Assembly (NCBI GenBank): GCA_029883975.1
Contig: JAOUIL010000021.1
Location: 1-40,475 of the forward strand
Reading direction: 5' to 3'
Length of the DNA: 40,475 bases
DNA from: Betaproteobacteria bacterium
Lineage (GTDB): Bacteria > Pseudomonadota > Gammaproteobacteria > Burkholderiales > SG8-39
Shown one piece after another: positions 17,172 to 29,007 of this stretch. The notes under the pieces were generated by a model that did no database searches, was not told the DNA's origin, and saw only the letters and a program-made list of their open reading frames with translations. Every line of letters starts with the position of its first letter. Position 1 is the first letter of the stretch. A program made the position numbers and the translations under genes.

Positions 17172-18092
17172 TCAGCCGACGGTGCGCGCGACGAGCGCCG
17201 CGCCGTCCTCCAGCAGGAACGCCTTGAACGCCTGCGCGAGCGGCGAGAGGCGCTTGCGCTCGCGGTGGATCGCGTACCAGTCGCGCGTCACCGGCGTGCC
17301 GCTTACCGCGAGCACCGCGAGGCGTCTGGCGGCGAGCTCCAGGCCGACCGTGTGCAGCGAGATGAAGGAGATGCCCATGCCCGCCATGACCGCCTGCTTG
17401 ATGGTCTCGTTCGAGCTCATCTCGATCGTCTCGCGCGGCCGGAAGGCGCGCTGCGCGAAGAAGCGCTCCATCGCGGTGCGCGTGCCCGAGCCGCGCTCGC
17501 GGATGATGAAGGTCTCGTCCGCGAGGCGCGCGAGCGGCATGCGGCGGCCGCGGGCGAGCGGGTGGTCCGGCGCCGCGACGATCGCCAGCGGGTTGCGCGC
17601 GAAGGCGACAGCGACGGTGTCCAGGCCGCGCGGCGGGGTGCCCATGACGACCAGGTCGACGGTGTTGTCGGTCAGCTCGCGCACCACGGCTTCGCGGTTG
17701 CTGACCGAGAGGCGCACGCGGATCCCGGGGTGGCGGCGGCGGAACTCCGCCAGGAGCTTCGGCACGTGGTACTTGGCGGTGCTCACTGCCGCGATCGACA
17801 GCTCGCCGCCGCCCGTGCCGCGCAGCGCGGCGATCGCGTCCTCGGCCTCGCGCAGCCGCAGCATCACCGCGCGCGCGCAGTCGGCGACTTCGCGCCCCGC
17901 GGGGGTGATGTCGATGCGCCGCCCCATCTGCTCGCACAGCGGCAGGCCGATCTCCTGCTCGAGCTGGCGCACCTGCATCGACACGGCGGGCTGCGTGAGG
18001 TGCAGCTCGGCGGCCGCGCGCGAGTAGGAGCGGTGGCGCGCCACCGCCTCGTAGACGCGCAGCCGCCGCAGGCTCGAGTGCTTGAGAGACAT
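17172..18092 (-). CDS. cbbR: LysR-type regulator of the Calvin-cycle operon (CbbR)
   Basis: The 306-residue LysR-family protein has an N-terminal winged helix (LRRLRVYEAVARHRSYSRAA, then LTQPAVSMQVRQLEQEIG) and a periplasmic-binding-fold effector domain. Its position, divergent from cbbL with a 91-base gap, is the classical CbbR arrangement. Such proteins activate cbb genes in response to Calvin-cycle metabolites (for example RuBP or PEP, depending on species) and usually repress their own gene. The ATG at 18092 is chosen; a TTG two codons upstream (18098) is an alternative and neither has a good ribosome binding site. A TATAAG -10 candidate (18110-18105) inside the inverted repeat would allow autoregulation. 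The name rests on gene context as much as on sequence. Confidence 0.9.
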   Translation of the reverse strand: MSLKHSSLRRLRVYEAVARHRSYSRAAAELHLTQPAVSMQVRQLEQEIGLPLCEQMGRRIDITPAGREVADCARAVMLRLREAEDAIAALRGTGGGELSIAAVSTAKYHVPKLLAEFRRRHPGIRVRLSVSNREAVVRELTDNTVDLVVMGTPPRGLDTVAVAFARNPLAIVAAPDHPLARGRRMPLARLADETFIIRERGSGTRTAMERFFAQRAFRPRETIEMSSNETIKQAVMAGMGISFISLHTVGLELAARRLAVLAVSGTPVTRDWYAIHRERKRLSPLAQAFKAFLLEDGAALVARTVG

Positions 18093-18103
18093 TTTCAAGT
18101 GAA

Positions 18104-19650
<1,547 letters not shown>

Positions 19651-19661
19651 AGGACCAGGCC

Positions 19662-20078
19662 ATGAGACTCACGCAAGGGGCGTTTTCCTTCCTGCCCGAC
19701 CTCACCGACGCGCAGATCCGCGCGCAGATCGAGTACTGCCTGCGCATGGGCTGGGCCGTGTCGGTCGAGTACACGGACGACCCGCACCCGCGCAACACCT
19801 ATTGGGAAATGTTCGGTATGCCGATGTTCGACCTCAAGGACGCCGCCGGCGCCATGGCCGAGCTCGATGCATGCCGCAAGACCTTTCCGAACCATTACAT
19901 CAAGGTGAACGCCTTCGACTCTTCGCACGGCTGGGAGTCGCTGCGTCTCTCGTTCCTCGTGCAGCGGCCGAAAGACGAACCCGGCTTCGAGCTGATGCGC
20001 GCCGAGGCGGACGGCCGCAACCTGCGCTACACGACGCGCGCCTATGCCACCACCCGTCCCGAGGGCAAGCGCTACTAG
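19662..20078 (+). CDS. cbbS: RuBisCO small subunit, red-type
   Basis: The 138 residues match the length of red-type small subunits, which are longer at the C-terminus than green-type ones. The opening [19 protein letters not shown] and the middle [14 protein letters not shown], with [15 protein letters not shown] downstream, are typical. The C-terminal part ([16 protein letters not shown]) corresponds to the hairpin extension that lines the central channel of red-type enzymes. The ATG at 19662 follows AGAGGACC and lies 11 bases after cbbL. Its product caps the octameric large-subunit core. The next gene, cbbX, encodes the matching activase. Confidence 0.97.
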   Translation: MRLTQGAFSFLPDLTDAQIRAQIEYCLRMGWAVSVEYTDDPHPRNTYWEMFGMPMFDLKDAAGAMAELDACRKTFPNHYIKVNAFDSSHGWESLRLSFLVQRPKDEPGFELMRAEADGRNLRYTTRAYATTRPEGKRY

Positions 20079-20108
20079 AGGCCGCGCGCCATTTCTCGCG
20101 AAGACGCC

Positions 20109-21008
20109 ATGTCCGCTCCGGAAAGCCTGCCGCTCGACCTCGATGCGCTGTACCGCGACTCGAACGTGCACGCCGCGCTCGAGGCGCTCGACCGCGACCT
20201 GGTGGGGCTCGCGCCGGTGAAGACGCGCGTGCGCGAGATCGCCGCGCTGCTGCTGGTCGAGAAGCTGCGCCGCTCGGTGGGACTGCAGGCCGAGGCGCCG
20301 CCGCTGCACATGAGCTTCACCGGCAATCCGGGCACCGGCAAGACCACGGTGGCGATGAAGATGGCGTCGATCCTTCATGGCCTGGGCTACGTGCGCAAGG
20401 GCCACCTGGTCGCCGTGACGCGCGACGACCTGGTCGGCCAGTACATCGGGCACACCGCGCCCAAGACCAAGGAAGTGCTCAAGCGCGCGATGGGCGGGGT
20501 GCTGTTCATCGACGAGGCCTATTACCTGTACCGGCCCGAGAACGAGCGCGACTACGGCCAGGAGGCGATCGAGATCCTGCTGCAGGTGATGGAAAACCAG
20601 CGCGAGGACCTCGTGGTCATCCTCGCCGGGTACAAGGACCGCATGGCGCGCTTTTTCGCCTCCAACCCCGGCATGGCGTCGCGCATCGCGCACCACATCG
20701 ACTTCCCCGATTACTCGGAGGAGGAGTTGTTTGCCATCGCCGGCCTGATGCTTGAGCGCATGCAGTACCGGCTGAGCGAGGACGCGGCGCCGGCGCTGCG
20801 CGAATACATCGCGCATCGCAGGGCGCAACCGCACTTTGCCAACGCGCGCTCGGTGCGCAACGCGCTCGACCGCGCGCGCCTGCGCCAGGCGAACCGCCTG
20901 TTCGAGCGGCGCGGCGCGCCGTTCGCGGCGCGCGAGCTGGCGACAATCGAAGCCGCCGATATTCGCGCCAGCCGCGTGTTCCGCGGCGGCGCAGGGGAGG
21001 GAAGCTGA
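20109..21008 (+). CDS. cbbX: Red-type RuBisCO activase CbbX (AAA+ ATPase)
   Basis: CbbX is the hexameric AAA+ motor that pulls on the C-terminus of red-type large subunits to remove inhibitory sugar phosphates. The 299-residue protein shows Walker A GNPGTGKT at about 72-79, the pore-loop stretch [11 protein letters not shown] at 110-120, and Walker B VLFIDEA at 131-137, followed by [20 protein letters not shown] and the arginine-rich sensor region. It lies 30 bases behind cbbS, and its stop overlaps the start of cbbY by one base (TGATG). Family activity depends on ATP and RuBP. This assignment is secure from motifs and context. Confidence 0.97.
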   Translation: MSAPESLPLDLDALYRDSNVHAALEALDRDLVGLAPVKTRVREIAALLLVEKLRRSVGLQAEAPPLHMSFTGNPGTGKTTVAMKMASILHGLGYVRKGHLVAVTRDDLVGQYIGHTAPKTKEVLKRAMGGVLFIDEAYYLYRPENERDYGQEAIEILLQVMENQREDLVVILAGYKDRMARFFASNPGMASRIAHHIDFPDYSEEELFAIAGLMLERMQYRLSEDAAPALREYIAHRRAQPHFANARSVRNALDRARLRQANRLFERRGAPFAARELATIEAADIRASRVFRGGAGEGS

Positions 21009-21724
21009 TGCTCGCAGCGCTGATTTTCGACCTCGACGGCACGCTCGCCGACACCGAGGAGACGCACCGCCAGGCGTTCAACGCCGCGTTCATCGAGTTC
21101 GCGCTGTGGTGGGACTGGAGCCCGCCGCTGTACGCGAAGCTGCTGGCGGTCTCCGGCGGCAAGGAGCGGCTGCGCCACTATATCGGCACGCTGCGCGTGC
21201 CGGCGGCCGAGCGCGAGCGGCTGCTCGCCATCGTGCCGGCGCTGCACGAGACCAAGACGCGCATCTACACCGAGCTGCTGGTGCGCGGTCAGCGCCCGTT
21301 CCGCCCGGGCGTGCTGCCGCTGCTGCGCGCGGCCAGGGGTGCGGGCCTGAAGCTCGCGATCGCCTCGACCACGACCTCGGCCAACGTCGATGCGCTGGTG
21401 CAGGCGAATCTCGGCGACGCGCGCGACGTGGCCTTCGACGTCGTCGCCTGCGGCGACGTGGTGCCGGCGAAGAAGCCCGCGCCGGACATCTACCGCCTCG
21501 CGCTCTCCAGCCTGCGGCTGCCGGCCGAAGCGTGCATCGCGTTCGAGGATTCGCTGAACGGCCTGCGCGCGGCGAAGACGGCCGGACTCGTCACCGTGGT
21601 CACGCCCTCGCGCTGGACCGCGGAAGAGGATTTCGCCGGCGCGGACCTCGTGCTGCCCTCGCTCGAGGGCCTCGAGCTGCCGCGGCTCGAGCGGCTGCTG
21701 GGAGAAGCGCATGCCTCGGCCTGA
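21008..21724 (+). CDS. cbbY: HAD-family phosphatase CbbY (xylulose-1,5-bisphosphate phosphatase)
   Basis: The 238-residue HAD hydrolase begins with the catalytic motif FDLDGTLADTEETH and continues with the CbbY-type cap containing SGGKERLRHYIG. Later motifs are ASTTTSANVDAL, KKPAPDIYRLAL and FEDSLNGLRAAK. Red-type CbbY dephosphorylates xylulose-1,5-bisphosphate, a misfire product that inhibits RuBisCO, so it complements CbbX. CbbZ (phosphoglycolate phosphatase) is a relative; the GGKER motif and the position after cbbX favour CbbY. The start overlaps cbbX by one base and the end overlaps cbbF by 14 bases. Confidence 0.92.
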   Translation: MLAALIFDLDGTLADTEETHRQAFNAAFIEFALWWDWSPPLYAKLLAVSGGKERLRHYIGTLRVPAAERERLLAIVPALHETKTRIYTELLVRGQRPFRPGVLPLLRAARGAGLKLAIASTTTSANVDALVQANLGDARDVAFDVVACGDVVPAKKPAPDIYRLALSSLRLPAEACIAFEDSLNGLRAAKTAGLVTVVTPSRWTAEEDFAGADLVLPSLEGLELPRLERLLGEAHASA

Positions 21725-22787
21725 GACGACGCTCACGGAGTTCATCATCGGCGAGCAGCGCCGCTTTCCCGGCGCCACCGGCGGCTTCACCGCGCTGGTG
21801 AACGACATCCGCCTCGCCTGCAAGCGCATCGCCACGCTCGTGGGCAAGGGCGCGCTCGCCGGCCTGCAGGGGCGCGCCGGCGCGCGCAACGTGCAGGGCG
21901 AGGAGCAGGAGAAGCTCGACGTCGTCGCCAACGACATCTTCCTGCGCACCAACGAATGGGGCGGCACGGTCGCCGCCATGGTCTCGGAGGAGATGGACGC
22001 GCCCTACCTCGTGCCGGCACATTATCCGCGCGGCCGCTACCTGCTTGCCTTCGACCCGCTCGACGGCTCCTCGAACATCGACGTCAACGTCTCGGTGGGC
22101 TCGATCTTCTCCGTGCTGCGCGCGCCGGAGGGCGTGGCCGAGCCGTCGCTGCAGGACTTCCTGCAGCCGGGCGCGCGCCAGGTGTGCGCCGGCTACGCCA
22201 TCTACGGCCCGACGACGATGCTGGTGCTCACCTTCGGCAACGGCACGCACGGCTTCACGCTCGACCGCGAGATCGGCGAGTTCATCTACACGCACCCCAA
22301 CCTGCGCGTGCCGCAAGACACGAGCGAATTCGCCATCAACACGTCCAACGCGCGCTTCTGGGAGCCGGCGGTCAAGCGCTACGTCGAGGAGTGCATGGCG
22401 GGCAGGAGCGGCGTGCGCGACAAGGACTTCAACATGCGCTGGATCGCCTCGCTGGTGGCGGAAGCGCATCGCATCCTGATGCGCGGCGGCGTGTTCCTCT
22501 ATCCGCGCGACGAGCGCGAGCAGGGCCGCCAGGGGCGGCTGCGGCTGCTGTACGAGGCGAACCCGATCGGCATGGTGATCGAGCAGGCGGGCGGGCGCGC
22601 GAGCACGGGCTACGGTCCGGTGCTCGACGTGGTGCCCGAGGGCCTGCACCAGCGCTCGGGGTTCGTGTTCGGCGCGCGCCACGAGGTCGAGCGCATCGAG
22701 CAGTACCATCGGGACTACAATCAGAAGCCCTACGATGCACCGCTGTTCGGCGCACGCGGGCTGTTCCGCGCGGCGGGCGGCGGCTGA
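21711..22787 (+). CDS. cbbF: Class I fructose-1,6-bisphosphatase
   Basis: The 358-residue enzyme removes the 1-phosphate of fructose-1,6-bisphosphate (often also acting on sedoheptulose-1,7-bisphosphate in cbb operons). The metal site is clear: the glutamate-rich EEQEKLDVVAND, VSEEMDAP, and FDPLDGSSNIDVNVSVG in the middle; RLLYEANPIGMVIEQAGG and a tyrosine-rich substrate region follow. The ATG at 21711 lies inside the end of cbbY (14-base overlap), implying coupled translation. Length is normal for the type found with Calvin-cycle genes. A separate housekeeping fbp may exist elsewhere. Confidence 0.96.
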   Translation: MPRPETTLTEFIIGEQRRFPGATGGFTALVNDIRLACKRIATLVGKGALAGLQGRAGARNVQGEEQEKLDVVANDIFLRTNEWGGTVAAMVSEEMDAPYLVPAHYPRGRYLLAFDPLDGSSNIDVNVSVGSIFSVLRAPEGVAEPSLQDFLQPGARQVCAGYAIYGPTTMLVLTFGNGTHGFTLDREIGEFIYTHPNLRVPQDTSEFAINTSNARFWEPAVKRYVEECMAGRSGVRDKDFNMRWIASLVAEAHRILMRGGVFLYPRDEREQGRQGRLRLLYEANPIGMVIEQAGGRASTGYGPVLDVVPEGLHQRSGFVFGARHEVERIEQYHRDYNQKPYDAPLFGARGLFRAAGGG

Positions 22788-22797
22788 AGCGCGCGCC

Positions 22798-23682
22798 ATG
22801 TCCGCAAAGCATCCCGTCATCGCCATCACCGGCTCCTCCGGAGCCGGCACCACGTCGGTGATGCGCACCTTCGAGCAGATCTTCCATCGCGAGGGGGTGA
22901 AGGCCGCGTTCGTCGAGGGCGACGCCTTCCACCGCCACGACCGGGCGGAGATGAAGCGGAAAATGGCCGAGGAGCTGGCGCGCGGCAACCAGCACTTCAG
23001 CCATTTCGGGCCCGAGAACAATCTGTTCGCGGAGCTGGAAGCGCTGTTCCGCGACTACGGCGCCACCGGGGGCGGGCGCACGCGCAAGTACCTGCACAAC
23101 GACGAGGAGGCCGCGCCCTACGGCCAGCAGCCCGGCACGTTCACATCGTGGGGGGACCTCGAGCAGGGCACGGACCTGCTGTTCTACGAGGGCCTGCACG
23201 GCGCGGTGGTCACCGACGCAGTGAACGTGGCGCAGCACGCCGACCTGCTGATCGGCGTGGTGCCGGTCATCAACCTGGAATGGATCCAGAAGCTGCACCG
23301 CGACCGCGCCGCGCGCGGCTACACGACGGAAGCCGTCACCGACACCATCCTGCGGCGCATGCCCGACTACGTCCACTACATCACGCCGCAGTTCGGGCGC
23401 ACGCACATCAACTTCCAGCGCGTGCCGGTCGTGGACACTTCGAATCCGTTCATCGCGCGCCACATCCCGTCGGCCGACGAGAGCTTTCTCGTCATCCGCT
23501 TCGCCAACCCGCGCGGCATCGACTTTCCCTACCTGCTCACCATGCTGAAGGACTCGTTCATGTCGCGGCCGAACACCATCGTCGCTCCGGGCGGCAAGAT
23601 GGCCCTGGCCATGCAGCTCATCTTCACCCCCATGATCTGGCGCCTGATGGAGCGCAGGAAGCTCGCGCTCGGCAAAGGCTAG
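22798..23682 (+). CDS. cbbP: Phosphoribulokinase
   Basis: This 294-residue enzyme makes ribulose-1,5-bisphosphate from ribulose-5-phosphate and ATP, supplying the RuBisCO substrate. The P-loop GSSGAGTTS is at residues 12-20, [12 protein letters not shown] carries substrate-binding residues, and [19 protein letters not shown] and [10 protein letters not shown] follow. The length fits the short proteobacterial form, which is typically octameric and NADH-activated; the C-terminal regulatory cysteines of plant enzymes are absent. The ATG at 22798 is chosen over an earlier in-frame start inside cbbF. It lies ten bases after cbbF and ten before cbbA. Confidence 0.97.
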   Translation: MSAKHPVIAITGSSGAGTTSVMRTFEQIFHREGVKAAFVEGDAFHRHDRAEMKRKMAEELARGNQHFSHFGPENNLFAELEALFRDYGATGGGRTRKYLHNDEEAAPYGQQPGTFTSWGDLEQGTDLLFYEGLHGAVVTDAVNVAQHADLLIGVVPVINLEWIQKLHRDRAARGYTTEAVTDTILRRMPDYVHYITPQFGRTHINFQRVPVVDTSNPFIARHIPSADESFLVIRFANPRGIDFPYLLTMLKDSFMSRPNTIVAPGGKMALAMQLIFTPMIWRLMERRKLALGKG

Positions 23683-23692
23683 GAGGCAACGC

Positions 23693-24733
23693 GTGGCACT
23701 GGTTTCCCTGAGGCAACTGCTCGATCACGCCGCCGAGCACGGCTACGGCGTGCCGGCCTTCAACGTCAACAACCTGGAGCAGATCCAGGCCATCATGCAG
23801 GCGGCCGAGGCCACTTCGAGCCCGGTGATCCTGCAGGCCTCCGCCGGCGCGCGCAAGTACGCGGGCGAGCCCTTCCTGCGGCGCCTGGTCGAAGCGGCGG
23901 TCGAGTCCTATCCGGACATTCCGGTGGTGCTGCACCAGGACCACGGCGCGAGCCCGGCGGTGTGCCAGAGCTCGATCCGCTCGGGCTTCACCAGCGTGAT
24001 GATGGACGGCTCGCTCAAGGAAGACATGAAGACTCCCGCGAGCTACGAGTACAACGTCGCCGTGACGCGCAAGGTGGCGGAGATGGCGCACGCGATCGGC
24101 GTCTCGGTCGAGGGCGAGCTGGGCTGTCTCGGGTCGCTCGAGACCGGCGAGGCGGGAGAAGAGGACGGCGTCGGCGCCGCGGGCAAGCTTTCGCGCGAGC
24201 AGCTGCTCACCGATCCGGCGCAGGCCGCCGACTTCGTCGCGCAGACGAAAGTCGACGCGCTCGCGGTCGCCATCGGCACGTCGCATGGCGCCTACAAGTT
24301 CACCAAGAAGCCGACGGGCGACGTGCTGGCGATCGACCGCATCAAGGAGATCCACGCGCGGCTGCCCGACACGCACCTCGTCATGCACGGCTCGTCCTCG
24401 GTGCCGCAGGAGTGGCTGAAGGTGATCCGCGAAAATGGTGGCGCGATCAAGGAAACCTATGGCGTGCCCGTCGAATCGATCGTCGAAGGCATCCGCCACG
24501 GCGTGCGCAAGATCAACATCGACACGGACATCCGCCTGGCGATGACCGGCGCCATGCGCCGCGCGATGGCGAAGGATCCCGGCGAGTTCGATCCGCGCAA
24601 GTTCCTCAAGGACGCGACGGCGGCCGCGCGCGAGCTGTGCAAGGAGCGCTTCACCGCCTTCGGCTGCGCCGGGCAGGCGCTGCGCATCAAGCCCGTGCCG
24701 CTGGAGAAAATGGCCGCGCGCTACGCCGGATAG
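23693..24733 (+). CDS. cbbA: Class II fructose-bisphosphate aldolase
   Basis: The 346-residue enzyme condenses dihydroxyacetone phosphate with glyceraldehyde-3-phosphate (or erythrose-4-phosphate) in the Calvin cycle. Zinc and substrate motifs are visible: [15 protein letters not shown] near residue 80, [36 protein letters not shown] and [10 protein letters not shown]. It resembles the Calvin-cycle type IIB enzymes. Translation starts at GTG 23693, behind an AGGAGG that overlaps the end of cbbP. A -10-like GATAAT downstream of its stop suggests that cbbT may also have its own promoter. Confidence 0.96.
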   Translation: MALVSLRQLLDHAAEHGYGVPAFNVNNLEQIQAIMQAAEATSSPVILQASAGARKYAGEPFLRRLVEAAVESYPDIPVVLHQDHGASPAVCQSSIRSGFTSVMMDGSLKEDMKTPASYEYNVAVTRKVAEMAHAIGVSVEGELGCLGSLETGEAGEEDGVGAAGKLSREQLLTDPAQAADFVAQTKVDALAVAIGTSHGAYKFTKKPTGDVLAIDRIKEIHARLPDTHLVMHGSSSVPQEWLKVIRENGGAIKETYGVPVESIVEGIRHGVRKINIDTDIRLAMTGAMRRAMAKDPGEFDPRKFLKDATAAARELCKERFTAFGCAGQALRIKPVPLEKMAARYAG

Positions 24734-24768
24734 TCGAGACGCGCCTTCCGCGCGCCGCGCGTTTCCGA

Positions 24769-24774
24769 GATAAT
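24769..24774 (+). promoter_or_regulatory. Possible internal promoter -10 (GATAAT) before cbbT
   Basis: GATAAT lies 17 bases before the cbbT ATG in the 58-base gap after cbbA, the widest gap of the L-to-K part of the operon. No clear -35 was found. It would give a short leader lacking a ribosome binding site. Tentative. Confidence 0.3.
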
Positions 24775-24791
24775 TGCGGCCTTTCCCGGCC

Positions 24792-26801
24792 ATGACCTCC
24801 CCCGCCGTTTCCGACGCAGACCTCGCCAACGCATTGCGCGCGCTGGCGATGGACGCGGTGGAGGCCGCGAAGTCCGGCCATCCCGGCATGCCGATGGGCA
24901 TGGCCGAGATCGGGGTGGCGCTGTGGCACCGGCACCTGCGCCACAATCCCGCCAATCCGGGCTGGCCGAACCGCGACCGCTTCGTGCTCTCGAACGGCCA
25001 CGGCTCGATGCTGCTCTATGCGCTACTGCATCTGACCGGCTACGACCTGCCGATGGAGGAGCTCAAGCGCTTCCGCCAGCTCGGCTCGAAGACCCCGGGC
25101 CACCCCGAGCACGGCCACACGCCGGGCGTGGAGACCACGACCGGGCCGCTTGGCCAGGGCGTGGCGAACGCGGTCGGCATGGCGCTCGCCGAGAAGCTGC
25201 TCGCGGCGCGCTTCAACCGGCCCGGGTTCGAGCTGATCGACCATCACATCTACGTCTTCCTCGGCGACGGCTGCCTGATGGAGGGCCTCTCGCACGAGGC
25301 CTGCTCGCTCGCCGGCACGCTCGGCCTCGGCAAGCTGATCGCGGTCTACGACGACAACGGCATCTCGATCGACTCGGAGAAGGGCCACATCGCACACTGG
25401 TACACCGACGACGTGCCCAAGCGCTTCGCCGGCTACGGCTGGCAGGTGATCGCCGGCGTCGACGGGCACGACATCGAAGCCGTGGACAAGGCGCTGAAGA
25501 AGGCAAAGCGCGAGAAGACGCGCCCGACGCTCATCTGCGCGAAGACGGTGATCGCCAAGGGCGCGCCGAAGAAGGCCAACACCGGCGCCGCTCATGGCGC
25601 GCCGCTCGGCGCCGAGGAGATCGCGGCGACGCGCGCCGCGATCGGCTGGCCGCACCCGCCGTTCCACGTGCCGCACGACGTCTACCAGGGCTGGGACGCG
25701 CGCGCTGCGGGCAAGCGCGCCGAGCGCCGCTGGCTGAAGCTTCTCGACCAGTACACGGCGCAGCACGCCGCCGACGCCGCCGAGCTGCGCCGCCGGCTGT
25801 CCGGGGCGCTGCCCGCGGACTTCGAGCTGCGCGTAGGCCAGCTGATCGCCGCCACCCACGCCCGGGCCGAGACGCTCGCCACGCGCAAGGCCTCGCAGAA
25901 CGTGCTCGAGATGCTGCTGCCGGAGCTGCCCGAGCTGCTCGGCGGCTCGGCCGACCTGACCGGCTCGAACCTGACCATGGGCAAGGCCTCGAGCATCATC
26001 ACGCGCGAGGCGGGCGGCAACTACCTGTTCTACGGCGTGCGCGAGTTCGCCATGTGCGCCATCATGAACGGCGTCGCGCTGCACGGCGGCTTCATCCCCT
26101 ACGGCGGCACGTTCCTGGTGTTCTCCGACTACGCGAGGAACGCGCTGCGCATGGCGGCGCTGATGCGCCAGCGCGTGATCTACGTGTTCACGCACGACTC
26201 CATCGGCCTGGGCGAGGACGGCCCCACGCACCAGCCGGTGGAACATGCGGCCACTCTGCGACTCATACCCCACATGGACGTCTGGCGGCCCTGCGACACG
26301 GTGGAGGCGGCGGTGGCCTGGACCTGCGCGCTCGAGCGGCGCGACGGGCCGAGCGCGCTGCTTTTCTCGCGCCAGAACGTCGCCTTCGCGCTGCGCGACG
26401 AGGAAGCGCTCGCCCAGGTGCGCCGCGGCGGCTACGTGCTGTCGGATGCGCCCTGGGCGAAGGCCGCGATCATCGCCACGGGGTCGGAAGTACCGCTCGC
26501 GCTCGAGGCGCAGAAGCGGCTCGCCGAAGCCGACATCGCGGTACGCGTGGTGTCCATGCCCTCGACCACGGTGTTCGACCGGCAGGACGCCGCGTACCGC
26601 GAGGCGGTGCTGCCGCGCGGCCTGCCGCGCGTCGCCGTGGAGGCGGGCGTCACCGATTTCTGGCGCAAGTACGTCGGCATCGACGGCAAGGTGGTGGGCC
26701 TGGACCGCTTCGGCGAGTCCGCGCCGGCGGGAGACCTGTTCAAGCACTTCGGCTTCACGGCCGAAAACGTCGAAAAAGCGGTGAGGAGCGTGCTGTCATG
26801 A
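24792..26801 (+). CDS. cbbT: Transketolase
   Basis: A 669-residue thiamine-diphosphate enzyme moving two-carbon units between sugar phosphates in the regenerative phase. The TPP motif begins with [15 protein letters not shown] near residue 155 and ends in [16 protein letters not shown] at the N-terminus and [19 protein letters not shown] in the middle are family signatures. The ATG at 24792 is preferred over a TTG at 24774, which would add six residues. It lacks a clear ribosome binding site. Its last bases overlap the cbbG start as ATGA. Length is normal. Confidence 0.96.
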   Translation: MTSPAVSDADLANALRALAMDAVEAAKSGHPGMPMGMAEIGVALWHRHLRHNPANPGWPNRDRFVLSNGHGSMLLYALLHLTGYDLPMEELKRFRQLGSKTPGHPEHGHTPGVETTTGPLGQGVANAVGMALAEKLLAARFNRPGFELIDHHIYVFLGDGCLMEGLSHEACSLAGTLGLGKLIAVYDDNGISIDSEKGHIAHWYTDDVPKRFAGYGWQVIAGVDGHDIEAVDKALKKAKREKTRPTLICAKTVIAKGAPKKANTGAAHGAPLGAEEIAATRAAIGWPHPPFHVPHDVYQGWDARAAGKRAERRWLKLLDQYTAQHAADAAELRRRLSGALPADFELRVGQLIAATHARAETLATRKASQNVLEMLLPELPELLGGSADLTGSNLTMGKASSIITREAGGNYLFYGVREFAMCAIMNGVALHGGFIPYGGTFLVFSDYARNALRMAALMRQRVIYVFTHDSIGLGEDGPTHQPVEHAATLRLIPHMDVWRPCDTVEAAVAWTCALERRDGPSALLFSRQNVAFALRDEEALAQVRRGGYVLSDAPWAKAAIIATGSEVPLALEAQKRLAEADIAVRVVSMPSTTVFDRQDAAYREAVLPRGLPRVAVEAGVTDFWRKYVGIDGKVVGLDRFGESAPAGDLFKHFGFTAENVEKAVRSVLS

Positions 26802-27814
26802 CCATCAAGGTAGCGATCAACGGTTTCGGGCGCATCGGCAGGAACATCCTGCGCGCGCATTACGAGGGCGGCAAGAAGCACGACCTGCAGTTCGTCGCCC
26901 TCAACGACCTGGGCGACGCGAAGACCAACGCCCACCTGCTGCAGTACGACACCGCGCACGGGCGCTTCCCCGGCAAGGTCGTCGTGCAAGGCGACGCCAT
27001 CGCGGTGAACGGCGACCCGCTGAAGGTGCTTGCCGAGCGCGATCCGGCCAAGCTCCCCTGGAAGGCCATGGGCGTGGACGTGGTAATGGAGTGCACGGGC
27101 CTCTTCACCGGCAAGGCGAAGGGCGGCGCGGCGCACCTTGCCGCGGGCGCGAAGAAGGTGATCATCTCGGCGCCCGGCGACAAGGACGTCGACCGCACGA
27201 TCGTCATGGGCGTCAACGACGGCGAGCTGAAGGGCTCGGACGCCGTGATTTCCAACGCATCCTGCACCACCAACTGCCTCGCGCCGCTGGTCAAGGCGCT
27301 GGACGATGCGATCGGCGTGGTGCAGGGCCTGATGGTGACCATCCACGCGTTTACCAACGACCAGGTGCTGACCGACGTGTTCCACAAGGACCTGCGCCGC
27401 GCGCGCTCGGCGACGCACAACATGATTCCCACCAAGACCGGCGCGGCGGCGGCCGTCGGCCTGGTGCTGCCGCACCTGAACGGCAAGCTCGACGGCTACG
27501 CGATCCGCGTGCCGACCATCAACGTCTCCATCGTCGACCTGACGTTCACCGCGAAGAAGGCCACCAGCGTGGACGAGGTGAACGCTGCGGTGAAGAAGGC
27601 CGCCGACGGGCCGCTCAAGGGCATCCTCGAGTACAACGCCGAGCCGCTCGTGTCCTCGGACTTCAACCACAACCCGGCGAGCTCCATCTTCGATGCGAGC
27701 CTCACCAAGGTGACCGGCGGCACGATGGTGAAGGTCGGCGCCTGGTACGACAACGAGTGGGGCTTCAGCAACCGCATGCTGGACGCGGCGGTTGCGCTGA
27801 TGAACGCCAAGTAG
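26798..27814 (+). CDS. cbbG: Glyceraldehyde-3-phosphate dehydrogenase (type I)
   Basis: The 338-residue protein has the GAPDH layout: the Rossmann start [10 protein letters not shown], the active site [12 protein letters not shown] with the nucleophilic cysteine, [13 protein letters not shown], and [12 protein letters not shown] at the C-terminus. In the Calvin cycle it reduces 1,3-bisphosphoglycerate. It starts at ATG 26798, overlapping the transketolase stop (ATGA), and ends four bases before pgk. A much longer frame running back into cbbT is only a shadow of that gene. The residue after the second strand (ALNDLGD) suggests an NAD-preferring pocket, but this needs assay. Confidence 0.96.
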   Translation: MTIKVAINGFGRIGRNILRAHYEGGKKHDLQFVALNDLGDAKTNAHLLQYDTAHGRFPGKVVVQGDAIAVNGDPLKVLAERDPAKLPWKAMGVDVVMECTGLFTGKAKGGAAHLAAGAKKVIISAPGDKDVDRTIVMGVNDGELKGSDAVISNASCTTNCLAPLVKALDDAIGVVQGLMVTIHAFTNDQVLTDVFHKDLRRARSATHNMIPTKTGAAAAVGLVLPHLNGKLDGYAIRVPTINVSIVDLTFTAKKATSVDEVNAAVKKAADGPLKGILEYNAEPLVSSDFNHNPASSIFDASLTKVTGGTMVKVGAWYDNEWGFSNRMLDAAVALMNAK

Positions 27815-27818
27815 CGCC

Positions 27819-28976
27819 ATGCGCTTCAAGCGCATGGCCGATCTCGACCTGCGGGGTAGACGCGTCTTCATCCGCGCCGACCTGAACGTGCCGCAGGACG
27901 ACGCCGGCGGCATCACCGACGACACGCGCATCCGCGCCTCGGTGCCGGGCATCCGGCTGGCGCTGGAAATGGGCGCGGCGGTGATGGTGACCTCGCACCT
28001 CGGTCGGCCGAAGGAAGGCGAACTCACGCCCGAAGACTCCCTCGCGCCGGTCGCGAAGCGGCTCGGCGAGCTGCTCGGCCGCGACGTGCCGCTCAAGCGC
28101 GACTGGGTGGACGGCGTCGAGGTGCGGCCTGGCGAGGTGGTGCTGCTGGAGAACTGCCGCGTCAACAAGGGCGAGAAGAAGGATGACGAGGCGCTGGCGA
28201 AGAAGGTCGCGGCGCTGTGCGACGTCTACGTGAACGACGCCTTCGGCACCGCGCACCGCGCGGAGGCGACCACGCATGGCGCGGCGCGCTTCGCCAAGGT
28301 CGCCTGCGCGGGCCCGCTGATGGCCGCCGAGCTCGACGCCCTGGGCAAGGCGCTCGCCAGCCCGCAGCACCCGCTGGTGGCGATCGTCGCCGGCTCGAAG
28401 GTGTCCACCAAGCTCTCGGTACTGGCGGAACTGGCGAAGAAGGTCGATCAGCTGATCGTCGGCGGCGGCATCGCCAATACCTTCATGCTTGCTTCGGGAC
28501 TGCCCGTCGGCAGGTCGCTCGTGGAGAGGGACCTCGTGGACGAGGCCCGGCGCATCATGCGAGCCACGAAGGTGCCGCTGCCGGTGGACGTCGTGGTCGG
28601 CAAGAGTCTCGCGGACGCGAGCGGCGTCACCAAAGCGGCGCAGGACGTGGCCGCCGACGAGATGATCCTGGATATCGGGCCGAAGAGCGCCGAGGCGCTC
28701 GCCGCCGCGCTCAAGGCGGCAGGCACCATCGTCTGGAACGGCCCGGTCGGCGTGTTCGAGAACGACGCCTTCGCCGGGGGCACCGAGACGATCGCGCGCG
28801 CCATCGCCGCGTCGAAGGGTTTCTCCATCGCGGGTGGCGGCGACACGGTCGCGGCCATCAACAAGTTCGGCATCGCCGGCGAGATCGACTACATCTCGAC
28901 CGCGGGCGGCGCGTTCCTGGAGTTCCTCGAGGGCAAGACCCTGCCCGCGGTGGCGGCACTCGAAGCGCGCGCCTGA
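27819..28976 (+). CDS. cbbK: Phosphoglycerate kinase
   Basis: The 385-residue kinase phosphorylates 3-phosphoglycerate with ATP in the Calvin cycle, or the reverse in glycolysis. Signature segments are [51 protein letters not shown], and the nucleotide-binding [12 protein letters not shown] and GGGDTVAAI. The ATG at 27819 lies four bases after cbbG; a second ATG five codons later could also be used. It is the last Calvin-cycle gene of the cluster. The 31 bases between it and pyk contain a promoter candidate. Confidence 0.96.
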   Translation: MRFKRMADLDLRGRRVFIRADLNVPQDDAGGITDDTRIRASVPGIRLALEMGAAVMVTSHLGRPKEGELTPEDSLAPVAKRLGELLGRDVPLKRDWVDGVEVRPGEVVLLENCRVNKGEKKDDEALAKKVAALCDVYVNDAFGTAHRAEATTHGAARFAKVACAGPLMAAELDALGKALASPQHPLVAIVAGSKVSTKLSVLAELAKKVDQLIVGGGIANTFMLASGLPVGRSLVERDLVDEARRIMRATKVPLPVDVVVGKSLADASGVTKAAQDVAADEMILDIGPKSAEALAAALKAAGTIVWNGPVGVFENDAFAGGTETIARAIAASKGFSIAGGGDTVAAINKFGIAGEIDYISTAGGAFLEFLEGKTLPAVAALEARA

Positions 28977-29000
28977 CCCGTCACGGCGCGGTGCTACACT
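28973..29000 (+). promoter_or_regulatory. Candidate pyk promoter with extended -10
   Basis: CTGACC (28973-28978) overlaps the cbbK stop, and TG-C-TACACT (28992-29000) forms an extended -10 after a 16-base spacer. The start point would fall at about 29007-29008, the first base of the pyk ATG, so the transcript from this promoter would be leaderless. Confidence 0.5.
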
Positions 29001-29007
29001 GCGCGCG

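Noticed and set aside
16258-17937. 559-codon version of NudC
   Set aside because: The extra N-terminus runs through cbbR in a shifted frame; the NudC domain is complete from 17148 and has its own -10 box.
24923-27814. 963-codon frame suggesting a fusion ending in GAPDH
   Set aside because: The N-terminal part is the shifted frame of transketolase; the GAPDH part starts at its own ATG overlapping the transketolase stop.
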